From the NCBI GenBank assembly GCA_903886275.1, contig CAISLN010000083.1:97795-161794 (forward strand): a stretch of DNA of 64,000 nucleotides, in the 5' to 3' direction. The notes below the pieces were generated by a model that saw only the letters and a program-made list of their open reading frames with translations, ran no database searches and was not told the DNA's origin. A program made the translations under genes and the position numbers. Shown here piece after piece: positions 29,034 through 38,045 of the stretch (position 1 is the stretch's first letter; each line of letters starts with the position of its first letter). Origin of the DNA: an uncultured beta proteobacterium (GTDB taxonomy: Bacteria > Pseudomonadota > Gammaproteobacteria > Burkholderiales > Burkholderiaceae_C).

Positions 29034-30275
29034 TTAGCGAAAGTTTCCGGTGTGACCCAGTGAGTAACGACCCGGCTGCGGCCAAATAGCCAATCCGTGC
29101 GGCTCCTTGCCGACCTTGACCTGGTCCACCTTGCCAGATTCGGTGTCAAAGCGGTAGACCACGTCGTCAAAGCGACCGGACAGCCACAGCCACTTGCCAT
29201 CGTTGCTGACATTGCCCATATCGGGGCTGCCCCCGCCTGGAACCGGCCAGTTACTGAGCACCTTGCCGCTTGCAAAGTCGATCACTGTCACGCTGCCAGG
29301 ACCCTTGGGTTTGCCATGAATGGAATGTGAGCCCCGGTTGGCCACATACAGCAGCTTGGCGTCCCTGCTGGGATACAGTCCGTGCGCCGCCACTCCGGTG
29401 GTAATGAAGCCGACTTCCTTGAAGGCATCGCCATCGAGCACATGCAACCCGTCAGCTTCCATGTCAGCAACATAAAAAATCTTGCCGTTGGGAGAAATAC
29501 GGATGTCCTGTGGCATGCCCTTGGTGACCGTGCAGATTTCAGTTTCCAGCGGGTTGGGTGACTTGGCGCCGCCCTTGAAGCGGGTCTTGGGCATCTCCAA
29601 TTTCAGGTAGCCCACCACCGCTTTTTTCACCAGGTCAATCTTGACCACCGTACCCGCAAACTCGCAGGTGAAGATGGCATAGCGGCCATCGATGGAGAAG
29701 TCGCCATGGTTGATGCCGGCGCACTTCGGCGCGTCAATGGCGTACTGCAACTTCAGGGTCTTGGGATCACGAAAATCCAGCCGGTGTTTGGCCTCGGCCA
29801 CAACAATCATCGATTGTCCGTCTGGTGTGAAATACACGTTGTACGGGTCATCCACCGCAATCGCCTTGCCCGGCTTTCCGGTGCGCGGATCCACCGGCGT
29901 CAGGCTTCCATCGTTACCACGCTCGGCATTGTTGGCCACCCACAGCGTGCGCAAATCCCAGGAAGGAACAATGTGCTGCGGCGCACGGCCCACCTTGAAA
30001 GTGTCCACCACCTTCAAGGTAGCCGGATCGATCACCGTGACATTGTTGCCGCGCAGATTGGGTACGTAAACGCGCGCCAAATCTTCCTTCACCGCCGGCA
30101 GCATCTGGTCCATGCGGGTCTCGCTGTACAGGTTGTCGGAATCCTGCACTGCGGCCATACCGGGAACGGTGTTCACCACGGCTTTGGTCGCCGGTGCTCC
30201 GACAGCCAGTGCAGACAAGGCGGCAAGCGCCAGAACTGACAGCGCGAATGCGCCCATTTTTTTGTGTGATTTCAC
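29034..30275 (-). CDS. exported YVTN-type beta-propeller protein
   Basis: A 413-residue protein whose N-terminus ([23 protein letters not shown]) is a Sec signal peptide. The mature part is a repeated beta-propeller with YVPNLRGNNVTVIDPATLKVVDTF, WVANNAERGND, VDDPYNVYFTPDGQ and YVANRGSHSI, the YVTN/surface-layer repeat style. Such propellers serve as periplasmic binding or scaffold proteins, often beside quinoprotein or redox genes. The GTG start at 30275 is used because AGGAG lies six bases upstream; MGAF six codons in is the alternative. It is 16 bases downstream of the creatininase-like gene. Confidence 0.82.
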   Translation of the reverse strand: MKSHKKMGAFALSVLALAALSALAVGAPATKAVVNTVPGMAAVQDSDNLYSETRMDQMLPAVKEDLARVYVPNLRGNNVTVIDPATLKVVDTFKVGRAPQHIVPSWDLRTLWVANNAERGNDGSLTPVDPRTGKPGKAIAVDDPYNVYFTPDGQSMIVVAEAKHRLDFRDPKTLKLQYAIDAPKCAGINHGDFSIDGRYAIFTCEFAGTVVKIDLVKKAVVGYLKLEMPKTRFKGGAKSPNPLETEICTVTKGMPQDIRISPNGKIFYVADMEADGLHVLDGDAFKEVGFITTGVAAHGLYPSRDAKLLYVANRGSHSIHGKPKGPGSVTVIDFASGKVLSNWPVPGGGSPDMGNVSNDGKWLWLSGRFDDVVYRFDTESGKVDQVKVGKEPHGLAIWPQPGRYSLGHTGNFR

Positions 30276-30291
30276 GAAATACTCCTGAGAT

Positions 30292-31134
30292 TTATCGGGT
30301 GGCGTGTTGTTTGACAGTCTCTTGTATGGCTTGCACCGAGCGCTCCACGATGCTGCGCACACCGATCTGCCCGAGTTCGGCCGACGCTTTTCGGGGGTCT
30401 CCGTAGACGCCATCGGCGGGACTGGTCTTGGCGCCTTCGGACAGCAAATCCATGCGCACCAAGGTCTTGTCTATGGCCAGCGTCAGCGAGGTGTCGGCCA
30501 GCCCGGCATGGGTGCCGATCTCGGCGTCCGAGAAGCCCTTGCTGCGCAGCGCCTGAATGAAGGGCGCCTGGGACGCCTCGTAATAAACAGTCAAGGCCAG
30601 GGCGCGAGTGCGGCTGTCGGACGCCCATTCCTTGTTGATTTTCTCGGCGGCCCGGACTTCGCTCTTTTGATAGCCACCATGGTCGCCCAGGAACACCACG
30701 TCGTGAAAGCCATGCTGCTTGAAGCTGCGCGCGGTGGACTCCAGAAGCGACTCAAAGGTGGCGTCGGAGATGGAAATAGTGCCGCTAAAGCGCATATGCG
30801 CCGCTGGCGGAAAGATGGAGCCCTCGGGCACGTAGGCCAGCACCGGCGCCACGATGGCGTTGCCCAGGCGATGTGCAATCTGGCCCGCCAGCGCCTTCAC
30901 GCGCAGGTTGTGCTTGCCCAGTGCCATGTGCGGACCATTCTGTTCGGTACCGCCAATCGGCACCAGCACGGTGGTGCTGCCGTTGGCCACGGCGGCGCGC
31001 AGTTCGAAAGAGGTCAGATCCTCCAGAAAAACCGAATGGGCACCGGCTGCAAAAACTGCGGAGCTGTGCAGCAAGGCCAAAAAGGCCATGCACCGAAGCA
31101 AAGGATGAAAGTGGAAGAGTCGATGTAAGACCAT
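30292..31134 (-). CDS. exported creatininase-family protein
   Basis: A 280-residue protein with an N-terminal hydrophobic segment (MAFLALLHSSAVFA) that looks like a signal peptide, unusual because classical creatininases are cytosolic. The fold signature is present: VPIGGTEQNGPHMALGKHN in place of the usual E-x-H-G-P-H-L-P-L-x-T-D, GDHGGYQ, and THAGLADTS near 210. Metal ligands are partly altered from creatininase (N for H in EQNG, H for D), so the substrate is probably a different amide. The start is uncertain (31134 or 31089). It forms an operon with the YVTN gene. Confidence 0.78.
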   Translation of the reverse strand: MVLHRLFHFHPLLRCMAFLALLHSSAVFAAGAHSVFLEDLTSFELRAAVANGSTTVLVPIGGTEQNGPHMALGKHNLRVKALAGQIAHRLGNAIVAPVLAYVPEGSIFPPAAHMRFSGTISISDATFESLLESTARSFKQHGFHDVVFLGDHGGYQKSEVRAAEKINKEWASDSRTRALALTVYYEASQAPFIQALRSKGFSDAEIGTHAGLADTSLTLAIDKTLVRMDLLSEGAKTSPADGVYGDPRKASAELGQIGVRSIVERSVQAIQETVKQHATR

Positions 31135-31572
31135 AGGATGGGTTGCGAGTAACGACGGTTATTTTACGGGGCAGCGTTGCGCCACCGCTTTAACCAAGGT
31201 GCAAATCCGCTTGCGCCGCATCCAATGCGGCGCCGACCGCCCTAAGGCCCAGGCGACAAACCGGAGCGTGGTTCAACCGGCCTTTGAGCCGCGTGCTGTG
31301 GCTTGGACTTGGATAGGTGGCCGCCCGAATCCTTGCGCACTCCAAAACAGACGAAAAAACTAAATTACGCGCAAATAAAACATACTACTACCTATCAAAT
31401 ATTGATTTATTAGACTTTAACGCTGCATTAGTGGTTAAACTTGAAACGTCTTAGATTAAAAATTACAAAATCTAGCTAAAAAAATAGATCGGCCCATCTG
31501 CTTGACAGACGCCGCAACGTCGGCTGGCGGCATCCGTCCCATCCGTCCCATCCGTCGAGAAACCGATACAAG
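31135..31572. other. 438-base leader upstream of the cellulose operon
   Basis: No gene is seen here. The part from about 31350 to 31490 is clearly AT-richer than its surroundings and includes an imperfect inverted repeat, TAGATT at 31452-31457 and AATCTA at 31469-31474. A plausible promoter/operator zone for bcsB, but no unambiguous -35/-10 pair. Ahead of the start lies a 9-base tandem repeat. The first 200 bases also hold the leader of the minus-strand exported pair. Confidence 0.5.
31531..31557 (+). repeat. three tandem copies of CATCCGTCC
   Basis: CATCCGTCC occurs at 31531-31539 and 31540-31548, with a third copy differing in its last base at 31549-31557. It ends 15 bases before the bcsB start. 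It could be slippage-prone and alter leader length, or bind a regulator. Confidence 0.9.
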
Positions 31573-33873
31573 ATGCACTACAGACCTTGGAACTTTAAAC
31601 GTGCTGGAACGGCGCTTTTGATTGCCACCCTGCTTGGCGCGCCGCAGAGCTGGGCGATGCCCCCCTTGCCACCCCTGGCGCGCCCGACAGCGCAGCCCTT
31701 GGCCGCTGGTGGCGCGCTGGAGCGCCTGCCCCTGCGCCAGCAGCGCACCAGCCTGAAGAACATGGGCGTTTCCCGCCCCCTGGCCCTGCGCGGCATCGAA
31801 GGCGAGGCCGGTGCCAGCATGGGCGTGCGACTCGACGAAGTGGTGGAGTCCGCCCGCTTGCACCTGATCTACACCCTGTCTCCGGCCCTGCTGCCGAACC
31901 TGTCGCACCTGAAAATTCTGTTCAATGACGAGGTGCTGCAAACCGTTGCCGTGGACAAGAACAAGCTGGGTACACAGCAATCGATAGAGCTGGCAATTGA
32001 CCCGCGCTACTTTGCCGATTTCAACCGCCTGCGCATCCAGCTGATCGGCCACTACACCTTGGACTGCGAGGCGCCCAACCACAGCAGCCTGTGGGCCAGC
32101 ATCAGCAACGAAAGCTATCTGGATGTGTCGCTGCGCCAGTTGCCGCTGAAAAACGACCTGGCCCTGCTGCCGGCGCCCTTCTTTGACCCGCGCGACAACC
32201 GCCCCCTCAAGCTGCCCTTTGTTTACGGCACGCATCCGTCGGACGGCTTGCTCAAGGCGGCCGGCTCGATTGCCAGCTGGATGGGCATGCTGGCGTCCTA
32301 CCGCGGCACCCATTTCCAGGCGCTGGAAAACCAACTGCCCGAGCGCCATGCCATCGTGCTGGCCAGCAACCAGAATCGCCCGGCCTTTCTAAAGGACCTT
32401 CCCACGGTCAGCAAACCCACGCTGACCCTGCTTGCACACCCCACGCTGCCAGGCGTCAAGCTGCTGCTGGTGCAGGGCCAGGACGATGCCCAGGTACAAC
32501 AGGCCGCCGAGGTGCTGGCCAGTGGGCGGGCCGCCCTCAGCGGCGAGCGCATGGTGCTCAACCTGCTGGAGCCCGCGCCAGCGCGCCAAGCCTATGACGC
32601 GCCGCGCTGGATCAGCACCAAGCGCCCGGTGCAGCTGGGTGAGCTGGTTGCCAACCCCTCGGCCCTGCAAATTCGCGGCAAGGTGCTCAATGACGTCATC
32701 CGGGTCAACACCCAAATGGCACCCGACCTTTTCACCTGGAATGCCAATGGCGTTCCCATGAACCTGCTGTACCGCTACACACCCACCGATCCGCTGGACC
32801 GGGGTTCGCTGGACCTTTCCATCAACGACCAATTCATCCGCTCCTATGCGCTGACCGCCACCGACAGCAACAGCTCCAACAACATCCTGCTGCCCCTGTT
32901 TGATGACGGCAGCGTGCAGGCCCGTTCAGGCTACAAGATTCCGGCCTTCCTGATAGGCGGCGACAACCAGTTGCAATTCGCCTTCCAGATTCCGGCTGTC
33001 GATACCGGACGTTGCCGCACCCTGAGCGCGCCAGAACTGCATGCCGCCATTGATCCGGCCTCCACCATCGACCTCACCGGCTTTCACCACTACCTGGCCA
33101 TGCCCAGCATGGCCGCCTATGCCAACAGTGGCTTTCCGTTTACCAAATACGCAGATCTGGCACAAACCTCGGTGATCCTGCCCAACGACGCCACGCCCTT
33201 CGATGTGGCGCTCTACCTCACCGCCATGGGCCGCATGGCGGCCAGCACCGGCTTTGCCGGCACACGCTTCCAATTGCTGCGCGCCGCCGACTGGGAAAAG
33301 GCCCGCGGCACCGACATCTTGCTGCTGGCCCATGGCGACAGCGACGGCCTGCTGGCCCGTTGGGGCCACAACCTACCGGCCCTGATAGACAAGGGCACGC
33401 GTTCGATACGCCCGCTGGACCGCGCGCTGGGCGGCGTGCTGGATTTCTTTAGCATCGACAACGAACTGCCCCTCGCATCGCCGAATGGCAGGGCGGTGCT
33501 GGAGGGCAAGGGCGCGTTGGCGGCCATTACCGGGCTGCAATCGCCGCTGGACTCCGACCGCACGGTGGTGGTTCTGACCGCTACCGATGCCCCCACGATG
33601 GAGCAAATTGCCGCGGCCCTGACCAACCCGGCCAAGGTGCAAGCCATGCACGGGGACCTCAGCCTGATCCGCGCCGACGCGGTGGAAAGCTTTCGCATCA
33701 ACCCGGTCTATTACCAGGGCGATTTGCCCTGGTGGCGCCGGCTCTGGTTTGCGTTGCATGGCCACCCCATCTTGCTGGCAAGCGTGGGCATTTTGAGCGG
33801 ACTGGTCCTGAGCCTGCTGGTGTTTGTCGGCCTGCGCAGCATGGCCAGGCGCCGGCTCAGCCGGGGCGAATGA
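31573..33873 (+). CDS. bcsB: cellulose synthase periplasmic subunit BcsB
   Basis: A 766-residue periplasmic protein anchored by one C-terminal transmembrane helix (about 735-755, HPILLASVGILSGLVLSLLVF). It guides the growing glucan from BcsA and is essential for synthase activity. An N-terminal signal (RAGTALLIATLLGAPQSWA) precedes carbohydrate-binding-like domains; GHYTLDCEAPNHSSLWASIS and FVYGTHPSDGLLKAAG-like segments are family hallmarks. First gene of the bcs operon; its stop overlaps bcsZ by ATGA. No strong Shine-Dalgarno is visible at the ATG. Confidence 0.95.
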   Translation: MHYRPWNFKRAGTALLIATLLGAPQSWAMPPLPPLARPTAQPLAAGGALERLPLRQQRTSLKNMGVSRPLALRGIEGEAGASMGVRLDEVVESARLHLIYTLSPALLPNLSHLKILFNDEVLQTVAVDKNKLGTQQSIELAIDPRYFADFNRLRIQLIGHYTLDCEAPNHSSLWASISNESYLDVSLRQLPLKNDLALLPAPFFDPRDNRPLKLPFVYGTHPSDGLLKAAGSIASWMGMLASYRGTHFQALENQLPERHAIVLASNQNRPAFLKDLPTVSKPTLTLLAHPTLPGVKLLLVQGQDDAQVQQAAEVLASGRAALSGERMVLNLLEPAPARQAYDAPRWISTKRPVQLGELVANPSALQIRGKVLNDVIRVNTQMAPDLFTWNANGVPMNLLYRYTPTDPLDRGSLDLSINDQFIRSYALTATDSNSSNNILLPLFDDGSVQARSGYKIPAFLIGGDNQLQFAFQIPAVDTGRCRTLSAPELHAAIDPASTIDLTGFHHYLAMPSMAAYANSGFPFTKYADLAQTSVILPNDATPFDVALYLTAMGRMAASTGFAGTRFQLLRAADWEKARGTDILLLAHGDSDGLLARWGHNLPALIDKGTRSIRPLDRALGGVLDFFSIDNELPLASPNGRAVLEGKGALAAITGLQSPLDSDRTVVVLTATDAPTMEQIAAALTNPAKVQAMHGDLSLIRADAVESFRINPVYYQGDLPWWRRLWFALHGHPILLASVGILSGLVLSLLVFVGLRSMARRRLSRGE

Positions 33874-35015
33874 TGGCCCCCCTGCAACGCCGGCGTGCCA
33901 TAGGCGCCGTGGCAGGTTGCGCGGCGGGCCTGCTGGGCTTGCAAGCGCTGGCGCAAGCCGCAACGCGCCCTAGCGGCGCAGCGCCGTGGCCGGCCTGGGA
34001 GCGTTTCCAAGCCCAGTTTGTCAGCGCGCATGGGCGCGTGGTGGACGGTGAGCAAACCGTCTCCGAGGCCCAGGCCTATGCGCTGTTTTTTGCGCTGGTC
34101 GCCAATGACCAGGTCGGCTTTGAGCGCCTGCTGCGCTGGACCGAAGAGCAGCTGTGCCAGGGCGATCTCGCAAGGCATTTGCCGGCCTGGCAATGGGGCC
34201 GCCAAGACGCGCAATGGGGCGTGATCGACACCAACCCCGCTGCCGACGCCGACCTCTGGCTGGCCTACGCCTTGGGCGAGGCCGGGCGCCTGTGGAAAGA
34301 GCGCCGCTACAGCGCGCTCTCCAGCCTGGTCAGCGCCAGGGTGCTGCGCGAAGAATGCGCCGAGCTGCCCGGCCTGGGCCTGTGCCTGCTGCCCGGCCCC
34401 AAGGGATTTGTCACATCCGAGGGCCGCTGGCGCCTCAACCCCAGCTACAGCCCGCCGCAGCTCTTGCAATGGCTGGCCCACCAGAGCGACCAGCCGCAAT
34501 GGAGGCGTGTGGCCCAAAGCACCAGCAGGGTCATCACCGGATCCGCCCCACAAGGCTTTGCTGCGGACTGGATGCTCTACGACGCCGAGCAGGGTTTCTT
34601 GCCCGATCTGGACGGCCCACAAAAAACCCTGGGCAGCTACAACGCCATTCGCGTGTACCTGTGGGCCGGCATGCTCCATGCCGATGCGCCCGAGCGCGCC
34701 GCCCTGCTGCACCACCTGCGCCCCATGGCCGAGCAGGTGCGCAAAGACGGCGGACCACCAGAAGCCATAGACATCCTTACCGGCCAAGCCACGGGGCAAG
34801 GCCCCAGCGGCTTTTGCGCCGCACTGCTGCCGTTTTTGCAGGCCCAGCAAGACAGCGCCACCTTGGAGCTGCAGCGGGCGCACTTGGCGGCCCATCCGCT
34901 GCGCGACTACGCCTACTTTGAGCAGGCACTGGCGCTGTTTGCGCTGGGCTTTATGGAGGGCCATTACCGCTTTGCCGCCAATGGCCAGTTGCAAACACGC
35001 TGGAACAAGACATGA
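33870..35015 (+). CDS. bcsZ: periplasmic endo-1,4-beta-glucanase BcsZ (GH8), catalytic-base Asp replaced by Asn
   Basis: A 381-residue GH8 protein with a signal peptide rich in Ala/Leu (GAVAGCAAGLLGLQALAQA). Normal function is trimming periplasmic cellulose, needed for optimal export. The general acid is present: Glu66 in TVSEAQAYALFFALVAND (E. coli Glu55). DADLW carries the third conserved Asp. The segment equivalent to E. coli SYDAIRVYMW, with base Asp243, reads SYNAIRVYLW here (Asn258, AAC at 34641-34643). Either another residue serves as base, as in some GH8 subfamilies, or activity is weak or absent. The start at 33870 overlaps bcsB. Confidence 0.93.
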   Translation: MMAPLQRRRAIGAVAGCAAGLLGLQALAQAATRPSGAAPWPAWERFQAQFVSAHGRVVDGEQTVSEAQAYALFFALVANDQVGFERLLRWTEEQLCQGDLARHLPAWQWGRQDAQWGVIDTNPAADADLWLAYALGEAGRLWKERRYSALSSLVSARVLREECAELPGLGLCLLPGPKGFVTSEGRWRLNPSYSPPQLLQWLAHQSDQPQWRRVAQSTSRVITGSAPQGFAADWMLYDAEQGFLPDLDGPQKTLGSYNAIRVYLWAGMLHADAPERAALLHHLRPMAEQVRKDGGPPEAIDILTGQATGQGPSGFCAALLPFLQAQQDSATLELQRAHLAAHPLRDYAYFEQALALFALGFMEGHYRFAANGQLQTRWNKT

Positions 35016-38000
35016 ACCGACACGCGCGCCGCACGGTCGGCCTGTGCTGCCTGCTGGGCGCCGCAGCCATCCACGCGGCGCCAGGCAGCAGCCCTGCTGC
35101 ACTGCATGCCGAACTGCTGCTCAGCGCCCAGCGCTGGGACGACAAACACCGCAGCGACCTGGCGCGCCAGGTGCTTGGCAAGCTGCTGGCCGTAGAGCCC
35201 GACTCGGCCGAAGGCCTGGTGTTTTTGGCGGACCTTGCACTGCGCGAGAACCAGCTCGAAGAAGCACGCCGCATTCTGCTCACCCTGCAAACGCGCCAGC
35301 CCCTGCACCCGGCCACGCGGGAGCTGCAGCAACTGGTCCAGGTGTACAGCCAGCAGCGCGAAAAGCTCGCCCGCATGCGCCTGACCGCCCGCGCCGGGCG
35401 CAGCGCAGAGGCCGCCGTTCTGGCCCATGAGCTGTTTCCCGAGGGTGCGCCCCACTACAGCGCCATGGGCTCGGAAATCGCCCGCATCACCGGCCAGCCT
35501 GGCAACGCTGCGCTGCGCACTGCAGCGACCAACGCCGCGCCGGCCTATCCGATTCGCCCAAGCCGCAGCGCCGCCACCCGGCCTGCCACGCAGCGGCCTG
35601 TGCAGACTGCTGCGCAAGCCAGCCCGGATGCAAGCGCCAGCGAAGACCTGGCCAGCCTGAACGTCAACCGCGCCAGCGCCCTGCGCGCCCAGGCCGACGA
35701 ACAGCTCAAGGCCGAACGCCTCAGCCCGGCACTGCGCCTGCTCGAAGAATCGCTGCAGCTCACCCCCGACGACGCCTGGCTGCGCTACCAACTGGCGCGC
35801 CTGTACCTGCGCCTGCAATTGCCGCTGCAGGCCCGCATGGTGGTGGACCAGGGCCCGGCCAACGCGCCTGATGACGCCGACATGCGCTATGTGCGCGCGC
35901 TCACGCTGGCCGCGCTGGACGACGACGAAGCCGCGCTGGCCGAGCTGCAGCAGGTCACGCCCGAGGAGCGCAGCGCCGGCATGCTGGCACTGGAGCAGCG
36001 CCTGACGGTGCAGCTGGCATTGGCCCAAGCGACCGATCCGGCCCAGCGCGAGGCCAACCTGCGCCGCGCCGAAGACCGTGCCGGCAACGATGCCGAGCTG
36101 TTACGCCAGGTGGCCAATGCCTGGTTTCGCAGCGGCCTGCCAGCACAAGCAACGGCGGTGCTGCAGCGCCGGCTGGAGCGCGCACCTGCGGCGCCTGCCG
36201 CTGTGCGTCTGGACTATCTGCAACTGCTCAACCGGGCCGGCGATGACGCGCACCTCAGCGCCCTGCTGCCCGCGCTGCTGGAGCGTGAGGGCTGGAGCGC
36301 CGATGAACGCGCCGCCCTGCTAGAGGTGGAGCTAGACCACCGCGAACGCCAAATTGAAAACGCCCTACAGGCCGGCGACAAGGCCACCGCCCTGGCAAGC
36401 GCGAGCCTGCCATTGCAGGCCCCTGCCGACGGCGCGCCGTCTTGGCGCCAGCAGGCGCGCCTACGCCAAGCTGCGGGCGACCACAGCGCAGCGGCCACTC
36501 TGTTGGAGCAGGCCCTGATCCAGTCCCCCGACGATGTGGACCTGCACCTGGCCATGGGCAATGCGCGCTACCAACAGGGGCAGATGGAGGAAGCGCGCAA
36601 CGAGGCACATTGGCTGCAAACCCGAATAGACCCGGCAGACCTCGAGCGCAGCCTGGCCCTGCTGCGCCTGTTGCAACGCAGCGGCGACACCGCTGGCGCC
36701 AACGCACAGGCGCAGTCGCTTTTGCAGCGCTACCCCGACGATGTCGATGTGCTGCTGCACAGCGCGAGGCTGGAACGCAGCAGCGGCCGGTACAGCGACG
36801 CACTGGTGCTGTTCCAACGGGCCGCCGAGCAGATAGCCTTGCCGGCCGACGCGCCCACGCTGGAAAAGATAGAGGGCGAGATCCAGGCCATTGAGGCGCG
36901 ACGCCAGGCCTGGGTCGAGGTCGGCCAGCTGAGCCTGGAAAAAAATTCCACCGAAGGGCTGTCGAGCCTGCGCGGCTGGGAGCGCCCGCTGGTGGCCTGG
37001 CTGCCCTGGGGTTACGCGGGAAAAATGTTTGCCCATGTGGACCCGGTGCAACTCGACGCCGGCAGCTACGCCGGCTCAGACCCCTTTGCCCAACCCGGCG
37101 CCGAGACCATCACCCGCGGCGTGCCGCAACGCGCCGACGGTGTCAATATCGGAGTCGGCTACCAGAGCGACGACCTGCGCTGGGACATAGGCGCAATCGG
37201 CCTAGGCTTTGCGGTGCACAACTGGGTGGGAGGCTTTCGCTACAGCGGCAACAGCGGTGACGGCGCTGCCATCAGCTACAGCCTGGAGGCCTCGCGCCGC
37301 CCCTTGACCGGCACCCTGCTCTCCTACGCCGGCACCGAAGACCCGATCAGCCACGCGGTCTGGGGCGGCGTGGTCGCCACCGGCATAGGCGCCCGACTGG
37401 CGCGCGACTTTGGCCCCATCAACAGTCCCATCAGTGCCTCCATCAGTGCCAGCTATGCCCTGCTGACTGGCCAGAACGTGGCCGACAACAGCCGCCTGAA
37501 ATGGCGCATGGCGGCCAAGCACGACATCTACCAGAGCCAAGCGCAGCTGGTGAATGTGGGGCTGTCGCTGTCGGGCCTGCAGCACGAAAAAAACCTCTCC
37601 GGCCTCACCTGGGGCCAGGGTGGCTATTACAGCCCGCAGAACAACATCACCCTGTCACTGCCGGTGGAGTGGAGTGGCCGCGTGGGCCGGTTCACCTGGG
37701 AGCTCAGGGGCTCGGTGTCGGTCTCCGACAGCAGCAGCAGCACCAGCGACTTCTATCCTACGAACCCGGCCTACCAGCAGCAGACCGGCAACCCGAGCTA
37801 CTCGGGCGGCTCCAGTTCTGGCAGCGGCTGGTCCTACAGCGGCACGGCCGAGTACCAGCTCACGCCGCAGTTGGCCCTGGGCGCGCAACTGGCACGCGAG
37901 GTCTCCGATTACTACGCGCCCCTGAACCTGCTGCTCTATGCGCGCTTCCTGCTGGAGCCGGTGCGCGAGACGCTGGCACCGCGCCCCCGGCCGGTCCAGG

Positions 38001-38017
38001 CCTATTCCCAGTTTTAA
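35012..38017 (+). CDS. bcsC: cellulose export outer-membrane protein BcsC (TPR plus beta-barrel)
   Basis: A 1001-residue protein with a Sec signal (residues 1-23), TPR repeats over roughly residues 30-640 with a Pro/Ala-rich linker near 165-215, and a C-terminal BcsC beta-barrel from about 660. The barrel region holds GRYSDALVLFQRA-type last TPRs, then RGVPQRADGVNIGVGYQSDD and ends in YAPLNLLLYARFLLEP. It forms the outer-membrane exit channel. It is shorter than E. coli BcsC (~1157), apparently through fewer TPRs. It overlaps bcsZ by ATGA; 28 bases separate it from bcsE. Confidence 0.94.
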   Translation: MNRHARRTVGLCCLLGAAAIHAAPGSSPAALHAELLLSAQRWDDKHRSDLARQVLGKLLAVEPDSAEGLVFLADLALRENQLEEARRILLTLQTRQPLHPATRELQQLVQVYSQQREKLARMRLTARAGRSAEAAVLAHELFPEGAPHYSAMGSEIARITGQPGNAALRTAATNAAPAYPIRPSRSAATRPATQRPVQTAAQASPDASASEDLASLNVNRASALRAQADEQLKAERLSPALRLLEESLQLTPDDAWLRYQLARLYLRLQLPLQARMVVDQGPANAPDDADMRYVRALTLAALDDDEAALAELQQVTPEERSAGMLALEQRLTVQLALAQATDPAQREANLRRAEDRAGNDAELLRQVANAWFRSGLPAQATAVLQRRLERAPAAPAAVRLDYLQLLNRAGDDAHLSALLPALLEREGWSADERAALLEVELDHRERQIENALQAGDKATALASASLPLQAPADGAPSWRQQARLRQAAGDHSAAATLLEQALIQSPDDVDLHLAMGNARYQQGQMEEARNEAHWLQTRIDPADLERSLALLRLLQRSGDTAGANAQAQSLLQRYPDDVDVLLHSARLERSSGRYSDALVLFQRAAEQIALPADAPTLEKIEGEIQAIEARRQAWVEVGQLSLEKNSTEGLSSLRGWERPLVAWLPWGYAGKMFAHVDPVQLDAGSYAGSDPFAQPGAETITRGVPQRADGVNIGVGYQSDDLRWDIGAIGLGFAVHNWVGGFRYSGNSGDGAAISYSLEASRRPLTGTLLSYAGTEDPISHAVWGGVVATGIGARLARDFGPINSPISASISASYALLTGQNVADNSRLKWRMAAKHDIYQSQAQLVNVGLSLSGLQHEKNLSGLTWGQGGYYSPQNNITLSLPVEWSGRVGRFTWELRGSVSVSDSSSSTSDFYPTNPAYQQQTGNPSYSGGSSSGSGWSYSGTAEYQLTPQLALGAQLAREVSDYYAPLNLLLYARFLLEPVRETLAPRPRPVQAYSQF

Positions 38018-38045
38018 GCGACTCCCCACCAGAGCAATACCCACC

